Below, piece after piece: positions 10,826 through 20,693 of a DNA stretch of 64,000 nt. The position numbers and the translations under genes are program-made. Every line of letters starts with the position of its first letter. Positions within the stretch are counted from its first letter, which is position 1. Source of the DNA: Sycon ciliatum (taxonomy: Eukaryota > Porifera > Calcarea > Leucosolenida > Sycettidae); contig NC_088644.1 of the NCBI RefSeq assembly GCF_964019385.1, forward strand, positions 19,330,273 through 19,394,272, read 5' to 3'. The notes below the pieces were generated by a model. It searched no databases. It was not told where the DNA came from and saw only the letters and a list, made by a program, of their open reading frames with translations.

Positions 10826-11610
10826 TTGGCTTTCACTCACTCGGCATTTATATCCGAGCAATTAGCTGCTTCCTGCGCCCGCAGCGAGACCACAGGCCCA
10901 TTTCCGTCACCTCCATTTCAGTTCATGCGCCGCTCTGGTATTGGTGCCATCCCCAAAAAGAACGGCAAGCTGCGAATGATCCACCATCTGTCTAGTCCGG
11001 AAGGCACCGGCGCGAACGACAGCATTCCTGCCGAGCCGCTCTCTCTGCACTACGCGAGCATTGACAACGCGATCAACATCATCATGTCATGCCCACAGCC
11101 TGTGTATTTGTCCAAGCTCGGTGTACGCAGTGCATTTCGGCAGATCCCAGTCCGCCGTCAGGACTTCGCTGGGAAGGCTCCTACTACTACGAGCGCTTTC
11201 TGCCTTTCGGCCTCCGCTCCAGCCCAGCCGTCTTTGACTCAGTAGCCACAGCAGTCAACTGGATCATGCAGCACGAGTTTGCTATAGATCACCGGCTTCA
11301 TTACCTCGATGACTTTCTCGATATCTCCACTGGTTTGGCTGCAGCCAACCAGCAACTCACCACCCCCCTCCGGGCATTCACGTATCTCGGCACTCCTCTT
11401 TGCTCCATCCCAGCTCGAGGGCCATCACCATCATTGACCTTGGTATTTTCCTAGACTGCGGCTACCAGAGGACAAGCTGTCCGAGATCCGTGCGCCACTC
11501 ATGGCTACTATCAGCGAGCGCAGCATCGGCCAGCGTCAACTCGAGTCCCTCCTGGGGAAGCTCACTTTTGCTGCCCGAGTCATCGTTCCTGGACACACAT
11601 TCATGCGTGA
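10826..11610 (+). pseudogene. DIRS reverse transcriptase remnant
   Basis: The frame starting near 10826 shows GIGAIPKKNGKLRMIHHLSS and an AFRQIPV motif. A shift near 11160 leads to YYERFLPFGLRSSPAVFDS and the catalytic HYLDDFLD box. Another shift leads to a thumb-like region ending GKLTFAARVIVPGHTF at about 11545-11595. In the first catalytic box the expected K-x-D is SKLGVRSAFR, with Gly where the metal-binding Asp should be. Frameshifts plus this loss show the copy is inactive. An RNase H domain is not evident before the recombinase and is probably deleted. Confidence 0.75.
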
Positions 11611-11640
11611 ACTATGATCAGCGTGCCCTGAACTGTATCT

Positions 11641-12380
11641 GTGTATGCGAGTGCGGTGCATAAAGCCCACCTTGAGAATGGGTTTGCCGGCCCCTTAGTA
11701 GATGCGTGGCTTCTGGAGAGGGTGTTGAGGCATCCAGCGATGCCATGGTACGGCTGTACTCACCCCTCGCCTTCCCATAACTATGCCAATCCTACGACAC
11801 CTGACGGATGCACGCCGGAAAAGTAGTATCCTGAATGGCCATGACAAGCTGCTCTACCAAGCCGCCATGCTGCTTCTTTGGATTTCTTCGGTGTGCTGAA
11901 TTCACTAATGGCATCACACGGGGCTGTACTAGCTCCCCTGGTGACGGACGCCTGCAACTCTTCCTGCTTTCATCCAAGACGGACCCATTCGGTAAAGGCG
12001 TTACTAGTGACATTGGCCCGTCTGTACCGCCGTACTGCCCGGTCCGTGCCATTGTTAGCTACCCATTTGTCACTCGTCGCGAGGGACCAGAGCAACTCTT
12101 GTTCGTACTCTCGAACAGACAGCAGCTGACCAGGCAGTCATTCACAGTAACAGTATGGTCTCTTGTCGCTGCGGCCGGTGTACCATCCCAGTCGAACTAC
12201 TCCGGGCATTCGGTCTACATTGGTGCAGCCACCACCGCTGCTATGGCTAGTGCCCCGACTCCTTCTTCCGAGTGGCAGGTCAGTGGAAAGAGCGATGCGT
12301 GTCTATGCTACATCCGGACTACAACAAGCGCTAAGCACCAGCTATCGTCCCGGCTTGCTGCCGTGCCATGGATGCCATGA
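11641..12380 (+). pseudogene. DIRS tyrosine recombinase remnant
   Basis: The segment has core-binding-like sequence (KAHLENGFAGPLVDAWLLER, LPITMPILRHLTDARRKSS) and then, from 11835, a catalytic-domain frame with FLRCAEFTNG (catalytic Arg I), RAIVSYPFVTRREGPEQLLF, YSGHSVYIGAATTAA and CLCYIRT. In active relatives the H-x-x-R box supplies His and the second Arg. Here His is present but Arg is replaced by Tyr (HSVY), while the nucleophilic Tyr of CYIRT remains. With the upstream frameshift the enzyme is non-functional. Its presence, not an integrase, is what assigns the element to the DIRS order. Confidence 0.75.
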
Positions 12381-12500
12381 TCCCCAACTCGGGTGAGTAA
12401 TGAGCTACTGAACTCTAGCTGCGCAATGCTTGCCTGTGCTGACATAAATTGACCCTTGCTGTGCGTCAATAGTGCTTAGCTAACGGAGTGCTGGTTTCAT

Positions 12501-13160
12501 GGGTCCACTCTCACAACTGGTGTTATCTAGCTATTTGCTGCGGCTCTGCCTTGCGCTATATTACATCCATTTAGCATTGCAGCTCTACGTTGAGCTAACA
12601 GCAGCTCTACTTTGAGCTAACAGCAGCTCTACTTTGAGCTAACAGCAGCTCTACTTTGAGCTAACAGCAGCTCTACTTTGAGCTAACAGCAGCTCTACTT
12701 TGAGCTAACCGCAGCTCTACTTTGAGCTAACAGCAGCTCTACTTTGAGCTAACCGCAGCTCTACTTTGAGCTAACCGCAGCTCTACTTTGAGCTAACAGC
12801 AGCTCTACTTTGAGCTAACAGCAGCTCTACCTTGAGCTAACAGCAGCTCTACTTTGAGCTAACAGCAGCTCTACTTTGAGCTAACAGCAGCTCTACTTTG
12901 AGCTAACCGCAGCTCTACTTTGAGCTAACAGCAGCTCTACTTTGAGCTAACCGCAGCTCTACTTTGAGCTAACAGCAGCTCTACTTTGAGCTAACAGCAG
13001 CTCTGCTCTGAGCTAACAGCAGCTCTGCTCTGAGCTAACAGCAGCTCTGCTCTGAGCTAACACCAGCTCTACTTTGAGCTTCAAACCAGTTGTTTCGAAA
13101 CCAGCACTCCTCAATCCAAAGATGCCTCTTTGTTGACTTGTTTGTGTGAGGGATGGGGCT
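12501..13160 (+). repeat. DIRS element B1 repeat with 22-bp tandem array
   Basis: It begins GGGTCCACTCTCACAACTGG and contains about 22 copies of a 22-bp unit (CAGCTCTACTTTGAGCTAAC plus AG or CG). It ends with GAGGGATGGGGCTA at the A2 junction. Confidence 0.9.
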
Positions 13161-13383
13161 AATGGTGTACTAGCTGTGCTAGTACTTGTTAGCAACAATC
13201 CGAACTAGCGCACACACTGCACTGCATTGCTTTGTACTGCATTCAAGACTGACGTCATGCGCTTTGTTTTGCTGCGTAATCACAAATGGCACCAGCCCAT
13301 TTTGCGGAAAAGAAAAACAAATCTTGCTTGCCCTGTTGTGCTCTTCCAGACAACGGATCGTGCTTCAGCAGTGTTTCTTTTCC
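13160..13383 (+). repeat. DIRS element A2 repeat
   Basis: Direct copy of A1, fused to the end of B1 and followed by a 57-bp unique spacer (13384-13440). Confidence 0.9.
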
Positions 13384-13440
13384 CACCATCCCTCCCTATC
13401 CAACTTATTCACACCATCATAATTATCGTACCCACTAATC

Positions 13441-14080
13441 GGGTCCACTCTCACAACTGGTGTTATCTAGCTATTTGCTGCGGCTCTGCCTTGCGCTATA
13501 TTACATCCATTTAGCATTGCAGCTCTACGTTGAGCTAACAGCAGCTCTACTTTGAGCTAACAGCAGCTCTACTTTGAGCTAACAGCAGCTCTACTTTGAG
13601 CTAACAGCAGCTCTACTTTGAGCTAACCGCAGCTCTACTTTGAGCTAACAGCAGCTCTACTTTGAGCTAACCGCAGCTCTACTTTGAGCTAACCGCAGCT
13701 CTACTTTGAGCTAACAGCAGCTCTACTTTGAGCTAACAGCAGCTCTACCTTGAGCTAACAGCAGCTCTACTTTGAGCTAACAGCAGCTCTACTTTGAGCT
13801 AACAGCAGCTCTACTTTGAGCTAACCGCAGCTCTACTTTGAGCTAACAGCAGCTCTACTTTGAGCTAACCGCAGCTCTACTTTGAGCTAACAGCAGCTCT
13901 ACTTTGAGCTAACAGCAGCTCTGCTCTGAGCTAACAGCAGCTCTGCTCTGAGCTAACAGCAGCTCTGCTCTGAGCTAACACCAGCTCTACTTTGAGCTTC
14001 AAACCAGTTGTTTCGAAACCAGCACTCCTCAATCCAAAGATGCTTCTTTGTTGACTTGTTTGTGTGAGGGATGGGGCTAA
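13441..14080 (+). repeat. DIRS element B2 terminal repeat
   Basis: Direct copy of B1, shorter by one 22-bp unit. It forms the 3' end of the element; host intron sequence resumes at CAGAAATTGG. Confidence 0.9.
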
Positions 14081-14399
14081 CAGAAATTGGCGTCGGAAGT
14101 TAGCGTTGCTTCATACAAACCAAGGCCGCTATTTCACAATTTTCCATTTTCTTCTAAATGTTCTTCAAGGCCTGTTTGTTTGTCGGGCTTTTTACAGACA
14201 ACCTCTAGCGTTTACCTCCAGCTAGATTGATTTCACAAAAATGTATCCCCTGACCACCACACACGCAAAGTTTCTGAAAGCAACTTTCTAAACACGTGTA
14301 ATTTGACTGCGTGGCTTCTATCCCATAGATGTGAACTGTCCTGACAATTTTTTCAGCTGAATTCAGAATTTGCTTCTTCACTATATTTTTTCTGTACAG

Positions 14400-14859
14400 C
14401 ACTCGGGTGGAGAAGCTACTTAAAGAAGTAAAGGACAGCAGGAGAAAGCAGCAATGCAGTTGTCAGGAGAGAAAGGGACATGCTACTGACACTGATCAGT
14501 CTGACAGTAGTCGCTCATCATCAGATGTCTCAGAGACAGACAAAGCTCGCAGTCCTCTGGGAGTGAAGAGTGAGGATGTTCAATATGATCAACAAGGTGG
14601 TGGTGCTCAGATGAACTATGAAGTATCAAGTGCAAGTGCCCAAATTTCGCCCGCTGCTCCAGTGCCCGTTGCAATGTCTTATGATACAGACGTATCTGCA
14701 ATTCTTCCGGAGTATGCGGCCCAACATTCGATCCCTTCAACAAAGAAGTTTAAAAGACGTGGTTCAGCGCCATCACATCATTCTACTCCTGTCTCCGTAG
14801 GTGATTCTGGGAGGAGGTGGCACTCAACCACACAGCATCCATTTCGCTCAAAGCGCTAG
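14400..14859 (+). CDS. Channel-like gene, terminal exon
   Basis: The acceptor is a long T-rich tract ending TTTTTTCTGTACAG at 14399. With the two bases carried from 7398 the exon begins NTRVEKLLKEVKDSRRK, continuing the coiled coil, then becomes Ser/Pro/Gln-rich (SDSSRSSSDVSETDKA, SSASAQISPAAPVPVAMS) and ends KRRGSAPSHH ... HPFRSKR with TAG at 14857-14859. Such a disordered, phosphorylatable tail is usual for channel C termini. Exact phase agreement across a 7-kb intron supports the join. A 15-bp minisatellite follows in the presumed 3' UTR, and ATTAAA at about 15346 could serve as polyadenylation signal. Confidence 0.7.
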
Positions 14860-14914
14860 AGCAATTCTCCCAGATAGGAGAGATCATGTGCTAGGTCTCC
14901 ACTTCAAGTCTCCG

Positions 14915-15113
14915 CAGCATGAGACAGTCCAGCAGCATCAGACAGTCCAGCAGCATCAGACAGTCCAGCAGCATGAGACAGTCTCCGCAGCATGAGACAG
15001 TCCAGCAGCATGAGACAGTCCAGCAGCATCAGACAGTCCAGCAGCATGAGACAGTCCAGCAGCATGAGACAGTCCAGCAGCATGAGACAGTCCAGCAGCA
15101 TGAGACAGTCCAG
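14915..15113. repeat. 15-bp minisatellite in presumed 3' UTR
   Basis: About 13 units of CAGCATGAGACAGTC or CAGCATCAGACAGTC, beginning some 55 bp after the channel gene's stop codon. It is probably transcribed as 3' UTR. Confidence 0.9.
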
Positions 15114-16457
15114 GGAGAAGAAATTAGCCAACTTTGAATACTGCGGCCCAACGATGAACTTGCACTTTTCCACCCCATCCACAGTGCTGTTTTCTCAGCA
15201 TTTTTGTATGATTACTGCCAACTTCAAAGTATTCTTTTTAAAAGTCCTTTGTGGCCCATATCAAACTTCTGATACATTTAACAAAATCCGCAGAGCTCCC
15301 AAATATCTTGCTGTCCTTGCTGTGTCACAGTGCATTGTCAATGAACATTAAAAGAGTTAAAAGTAATCGTGCTCACTCGTGCATGTAAGCGTGAATGCAG
15401 TTACATTGTTATCAAAGCACATAGTCGTGCTGGACTATCGAAGGCTTGTTGCTGGAGTGCTGCCCCCTTTTTGATCTTTTTCTCCTTAGTTTTATGACCG
15501 ATAAGTAGGCCATATCCAATTCTCTAAATTCAATCCAATTACAGTATATTCCCTTGCAAGATGTTGCAAGTCCTAGCTATGACAACGAAGCCATGCACAT
15601 TTCATCTTTATCTACTAGTATCCATCTAGTTTGCAAAGATATAATCAATTTCTTTCCATTTGCAATCAAGTCAATCATGGCAATACTTGAGTACTAGTAC
15701 GCTACCCCTCCCTCACCCCTCCAGCAGATACGTAGGAAGTAAGCCAAGTGTAGCGTTGGCAAGCTGGTAACGCACACAGCTGCAGCGTGAATCACTTTCA
15801 ATGTATTGGTCACGCGTGTTACACGGTACCCGTACCCGCACTTGCAACGCTGTACCGTTGTCACATGCTTGCAGATCCATGACATGGATAGTAACTAGTC
15901 TCACTGCGTTCAATGTTTCATATTAACCTTAGAAGTACTAGTCTAGACCTTTTGCTGCACTTTCAACCGCCTTTCATTTACGCCCCATTGCCCACATCGC
16001 ATTCAGCTCTTCTTCTGCGTGGAATCAAATGGCATTCCTTGTGCAATGACTGTAGCCAACACATCTACTTTGACCTTTCTTCTTCTCTCTGCTGAGCTTT
16101 GCCGTGACCATTGCTGTTGCAGCACTTATGCTGTCTGTCTATAAAAGCTGCTGTTCACAATTCTCCACACTTCAGTTAGAAACGTCAGTTAGAGTTACAC
16201 TACAGTAAGATTTCGAGTCAGAGTTAAAGTTTACAATGTAGTCTTTAGTTCAGTTCAGTAATAATGAACAACAGTGTGTTCACTGAGACCCGGGTGCATT
16301 TGCCTCTGAGAGAGAGACTGCGGCCCGCTACACAAATACTAATAATTATTAGTTGTTCTGTACCCCCCCCCCCCCCCATATGGTGTGAGTACCTCTCGTA
16401 TAAATCTATTTCCAAAGATGCAACTAAGTTACTTACTTGCAATCATGGCATTTCGCC
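15114..16457. other. Intergenic stretch; TATA-bearing repeat in its right part
   Basis: No convincing exon is seen. The part 15930-16240 contains TTTGACCTTTCTTCTT, a CTATAAAAGCTGCTG TATA-like box at about 16139 and a CAGTTAGA-rich follow-up. The same order of motifs recurs at 45225-45350. This could be a solo LTR or a shared promoter module. A 14-base poly-C tract is at about 16364. Confidence 0.4.
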
Positions 16458-16651
16458 TGGCCCACACACACTAGGCCAATTTTTCGGCCGATATGGGATT
16501 GTACGTCAAATTCTCGAGATCGGAGCGAAAATTGCCAGGTGTGGACGGTGTTTTCGCATGCATTTCTGACAAATTTGTGTGGGTAGTCCGACCCAGTCTA
16601 GTCGGCTGATTTCATGTCGGGTCAGTGTCAAAGCTTCGGCCTAGTGTGGGC
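16458..16651. mobile_element. MITE with GGCCCACACACACTAGGCC ends
   Basis: The left end GGCCCACACACACTAGGCC pairs with the right end GGCCTAGTGTGGGCC. The element is about 194 bp with no coding potential. A target duplication was not clear. Confidence 0.55.
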
Positions 16652-16704
16652 CAGTCATTAGTTGTATTGTCCTCTTTGTTGTCCCTTGAGTGACGACCAC
16701 CCCC

Positions 16705-16736
<32 letters not shown>

Positions 16737-17269
16737 GATGATATGTGTGCATAACAATGACAGCACAGCTAATGATAGTATTGACAGTCTTCAACTTCAA
16801 TGGAATCTTGACACATTCAGTAAACACTTCCAGTCAATATTTGTATCGCCCTGACCTACCCTGTGATTTCCGTGGCTCGCAGGCTATCAATCTGATCACG
16901 GGGTGCCCTTTATCACCAAAAAGCCGCTTCAGTGATCAATACTCGAAAAAGTGAAGGCGCCGTTGTCTCGATGAAGCTAGCGCGGAAAAGCTGCGAGCTG
17001 CCAAGGATCTTCTCAGTCCTTTGCTGGCCTCTTTCTTCAACGCATGAAAGCTTCCTCTTTCTTCAACATGCTGGGACTTTTTTTTTGTACATGTATTCAT
17101 GGTATTGCCCTGAATCGGCCTGATGATAATAATAATAATTTATTATAAATAATAATTATTATTATGTGGATTGGTCGTACCATGTACCAGTGCATGCAGT
17201 GTATACATACCGTACCGGGCAAACAACTCGGAAAACCCCAAAAAAGTTTTACCCCGGTCATGCTTCTCT

Positions 17270-17469
17270 NNNNNNNNNNNNNNNNNNNNNNNNNNNNNNN
17301 NNNNNNNNNNNNNNNNNNNNNNNNNNNNNNNNNNNNNNNNNNNNNNNNNNNNNNNNNNNNNNNNNNNNNNNNNNNNNNNNNNNNNNNNNNNNNNNNNNNN
17401 NNNNNNNNNNNNNNNNNNNNNNNNNNNNNNNNNNNNNNNNNNNNNNNNNNNNNNNNNNNNNNNNNNNNN
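17270..17469. other. Assembly gap (200 N)
   Basis: Exactly 200 unknown bases, the default size of a scaffold gap. Features on either side may not be at their true distance. Confidence 0.99.
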
Positions 17470-17575
17470 TTGTATTCACTGGTTATAAAATAGGTTAATT
17501 AAGACAAACTCACAAATTGAATACCATCGGTCCCTTGGTGTTCGTCCTAAAGAGGTTCGACTGGATATCATTCAT
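17470..17575. mobile_element. MITE fragment related to 45472-45674
   Basis: It shares TGTATTCACTGG and TCGGTCCCTTGGTGTTCGTC with the complete copy at 45472-45674. The left part is lost in the gap. Confidence 0.6.
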
Positions 17576-18296
17576 ACTCACCAAAATATATGTAAGATTT
17601 TATTATCATGGAGTGCCTTGTTTATCTCTCAGTATCAGTACCTCCAACCATAGCCTTGACCCTTTTATCCTCAGGATCAGGGTAGTTGTTGGAACGAGGT
17701 GTCGGACTCAGCAATGTATTTGTTTACATTTTAATACATGTATATTGTTCCTCCTTTGCTGTGTTGTTTTAGAAAATCGTGGACTAACAGTTTGAAGTCA
17801 TTGAACTACTTCCAAAAGTTGTATCGACATCAACAGGATAACGATTTCAGTGCAATATGATGCAGGATGACCTTATCACGATAACCCATGATTATAAACC
17901 AAAATATACACAGAATCAACAAAAACATCTGCGACACGCACCTGGCGCATGGCTACATTTCTCAAATAAATCTGATCGAGGGTGGGGAAATCTGAACTAT
18001 CTGAAAGGCAAGACAAATTTATGACAGAGTCATGAAATTCTGCAACATCAACATGCACAGAATGACCTCCGTATAAAAAAAGTATCACCACCACTACTCA
18101 CATGTTTCCCCGCAGAAGAACAACATGCATTATGCTAGTGCCATTTTCTGCAAGAAAAGGCTTGCACATCAATGCGTATAATACGGTATTGATATGCTCA
18201 AGAGTACATAAACCTCTTGATATGATGTGAAGGCCATCATTCACATAATATTGATATAGGGCATTCCATTGATTGGTGACAGAAAAAACAAAAGAA
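17576..18296. other. Intergenic, nothing recognised
   Basis: AT-rich sequence without credible exons, tandem repeats or inverted termini. Confidence 0.4.
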
Positions 18297-18703
18297 ATTA
18301 TAGCAATAAAAACTGCTTTATGGCAGTTTTCTAAAAAAGTTATTGTGTTCTAGTCCATGGACCCCGTCTAAAAAGTAAGAAATTAACGAAATGTGATAGC
18401 TGAAAATTAAAATTTCACACAAAACCTCACAATAATCACACACAGAATTAAAAGCTACATGTAGAAGACCTTTTCCCCTCGTGATCCTCTTTACTATGCA
18501 TGCATGTTGCCAATTGTTGGTGCAGTACAAGTTAAAGTTGAAAGCAGCATTTCAAGTGTTGTGATTATTGTGAGGTTTTGTGTGAAATTTTAATTTTCAG
18601 CTATCACATTTCGTTAATTTCTTACTTTTTAGACGGGGTCCATGGACTAGAACACAATAACTATTTTAGAAAACTGCCATAAAGCAGTTTTTATTGCTAT
18701 AAT
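18297..18703. mobile_element. Palindromic foldback/MITE
   Basis: Arms 18297-18442 and 18557-18703 are near-perfect inverted copies (outer end ATTATAGCAATAAAAACTG). The loop of about 115 bp is unrelated. No coding potential. Confidence 0.8.
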
Positions 18704-18710
18704 GATAATA

Positions 18711-18888
18711 GAGAGGTTAAGATGCACGTTATTTCCGACGTGACGCGCAATTTCACGTCAAACTTGGCGTAAAACTCCAAATTTCGACGTGAGCAGCCGG
18801 TCACTCGCGTTGATTTTTCGACGTGCGAGCAAACAACGCGAGCTGAACTTTTGCGTCACGTCGGAAATAACGTGCATCTTAACCTCTC
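18711..18888. mobile_element. 178-bp MITE, GAGAGGTTAAG ends, TA target
   Basis: Perfect terminal inverted repeats of about 37 bp start GAGAGGTTAAGATGCACG. TA flanks both ends. A related end (GCGCATCTTAATCTCTCT) is seen near 63026. Confidence 0.85.
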
Positions 18889-18893
18889 TAATA

Positions 18894-19319
18894 GGGAGGT
18901 TTCGCTCTACGGAATTACGTATGAAAATAACGTATGAACTGCACGGAATTTTCATACGTAAAAATCAGAGCTGTTGGGTTTCGCTCTACGTGATTTCTCC
19001 ACGACTGCTCAACATGCGTTGTGGTTGGAGACGTGTTGGCTGCATGCGCCCACCGCATGCACCATGAACCGAAACCGCGTTTTCCATGATATTTTGCACG
19101 TGGTGTACGGTGTGTGTATACCTTGTGTTTCGCGCGGCTTGAATGTTGCCATGCGGAAAATGCGAAAAAATAGTTCAAAAAGTCCTACGGAGGACCCAAC
19201 GTAGGAAAGAGCTTTCCTACGGAAATCCGTAGAGAGATTTACGTATGAAAGTTGCCCTCGCTCCCCGGCGCGTACGACATACGGATTTTCATACGTAATT
19301 ACGTAGAGCGAAGCCTCCC
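18894..19319. mobile_element. MITE, GGGAGGTTTCGC ends, TA target, copy 1
   Basis: Ends GGGAGGTTTCGCTCTACG and CGTAGAGCGAAGCCTCCC flanked by TA. It starts six bases after the previous MITE ends. The interior shares long blocks with the copy at 25657-25974 (for example AAGAGCTTTCCTACGGAAAT). Confidence 0.85.
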
Positions 19320-19538
19320 TATTACCGGTATGCAAACGAATGATACCAGAGGCAGAGAGTCACTGCTGACCAGCCCTCAGCGTTCACATACTTTTGTACT
19401 AAGTCTTACTCCCTGGTAGTATCCTGCTAGCAAGCCCAAGAGTACATACAATGTAGTAAAAATACCGTGGCGATACGGTGACCATGGTAACCCAGGTCGA
19501 GCACGGGGGTCCTTCCAAGAGTACTACCTTGAAAACCA

Positions 19539-19760
19539 GAGTGTGCAGCTCGGATGGGTTGCTGTCACCATGATTACATCATATTTGTGATGTAGTGCGT
19601 ACAAGCAGGATTCAAGCAGGTCTCTTTCTGCACAACTGCAGCTCAGTTGTACGCACTACGCCATTTCCCGCCTCAGATCTGCACCAAATATGACGTAATC
19701 ATGGAATTCCGCCGTGACAGACACCCATAGTCGAAAAGGCCACAAGCTGCACACTCTGGT
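19539..19760. repeat. Imperfect inverted repeat
   Basis: CCAGAGTGTGCAGCT and ATGATTACATCATATTT on the left are mirrored by AAATATGACGTAATCAT and AGCTGCACACTCTGG on the right. It is probably an aged foldback element. Confidence 0.5.
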
Positions 19761-19977
19761 TTTCATGTACTCTTGCCAGTCTTGGTCCTTCACACCAATG
19801 GTCTTCGCCGCAAACGGCAAAATCGCTCCAGGAGTGTTCAAGCAATGAAAGAGCTAGCACACAGATAGCCCTTTCCCACAGATGCTAAAATATTCCGCAA
19901 CTTTTGCTTCAAGTTCGCAACCATGCCAAAACAAGTGAAAGTTGCTGAAATCGCGTCCATATGTTCAGAAAAAGCTC

Positions 19978-19978
<1 letters not shown>

Positions 19979-20030
<52 letters not shown>

Positions 20031-20171
20031 TTAGGCCTTCAGACGCCCGTTGCTGGAAGTGATGAGAGCGATGCTATAGCAGAAATCAGAGCATCTTGTG
20101 CGGCCATTGCCCAATGAAACAACTGGCGAAAGTAAACGTATGCACACACACGCACTCATGCTCGCGCACGT

Positions 20172-20262
<91 letters not shown>
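19979..20262 (-). mobile_element. SINE-tail fragment between two (CA)n tracts
   Basis: (CA)n at 19979-20029 and 20172-20262 flank about 140 bp whose sequence (GCGATGCTATAGCAGAA ... CATCTTGTGC) resembles the 3' part of the tRNA-derived SINE at 48637-49001. It lies in the same minus orientation relative to the CA strand. Confidence 0.5.
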
Positions 20263-20264
<2 letters not shown>

Positions 20265-20693
20265 TCCACTAGAGCAGGATCAGATGATATGTGTGAGTTA
20301 TCTGTCCAGCAGTTGTGCATATCACGAACCAAACAGAAACGTTCCAGGCCGTTCAAATCAGTGCTCAATGCTCAAAGGCCAGAGCTAGTTATAAGAAGTA
20401 GAGGATGAAATAAAGTTCGCAACGACTCTGACTTTCATGCCGCTAGGTGATCATCAGAATGATGATCTTGAGTATCACGCGGATCTCTCTCTCTCTCTCC
20501 CCCCCCCCCCCCCCCCCCCCCCCCCGCCCTCCAATCCACAGAATCATGAAAATGGTATTGCTCAAGTCTAAAGTTGATTTGATCAAGATGAAGGTCAAGA
20601 TGAATAGAACGGTGTCGGCATGATTTTGGCTCTCGCCATTGTCACTGGAATAGCATGTTGCGTCTCAGCTTCTGCTGATCAGCATGCATGCCT

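Larger units (their letters stand above)
9184..14080 (+). mobile_element. DIRS-order (PAT/Ngaro-like) retroelement with split direct repeats
   Basis: The layout is A1 (9184-9407), coding region, B1 (12501-13160), A2 (13160-13383), B2 (13441-14080). A1 and A2 are essentially identical 224-bp copies. B1 and B2 differ mainly by one 22-bp unit. The B1-A2 junction (GGGGCTAATGGTG) equals the element's right end joined to its left end, as expected for the split direct repeats of PAT/Ngaro elements, which integrate as a circle through a tyrosine recombinase. No target duplication is seen; the flanks read ATTAA and TAACAG, sharing TAA with the junction. The coding part holds gag-, RT- and recombinase-like segments in shifting frames, with catalytic losses, so this copy is dead. 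It is inserted in the last channel intron in the gene's orientation. Confidence 0.85.

Noticed and set aside
12580..13980. Regular 22-bp repeats that could suggest a CRISPR array
   Set aside because: There are no unique spacers; the units are directly tandem and belong to the B repeats of the DIRS element.
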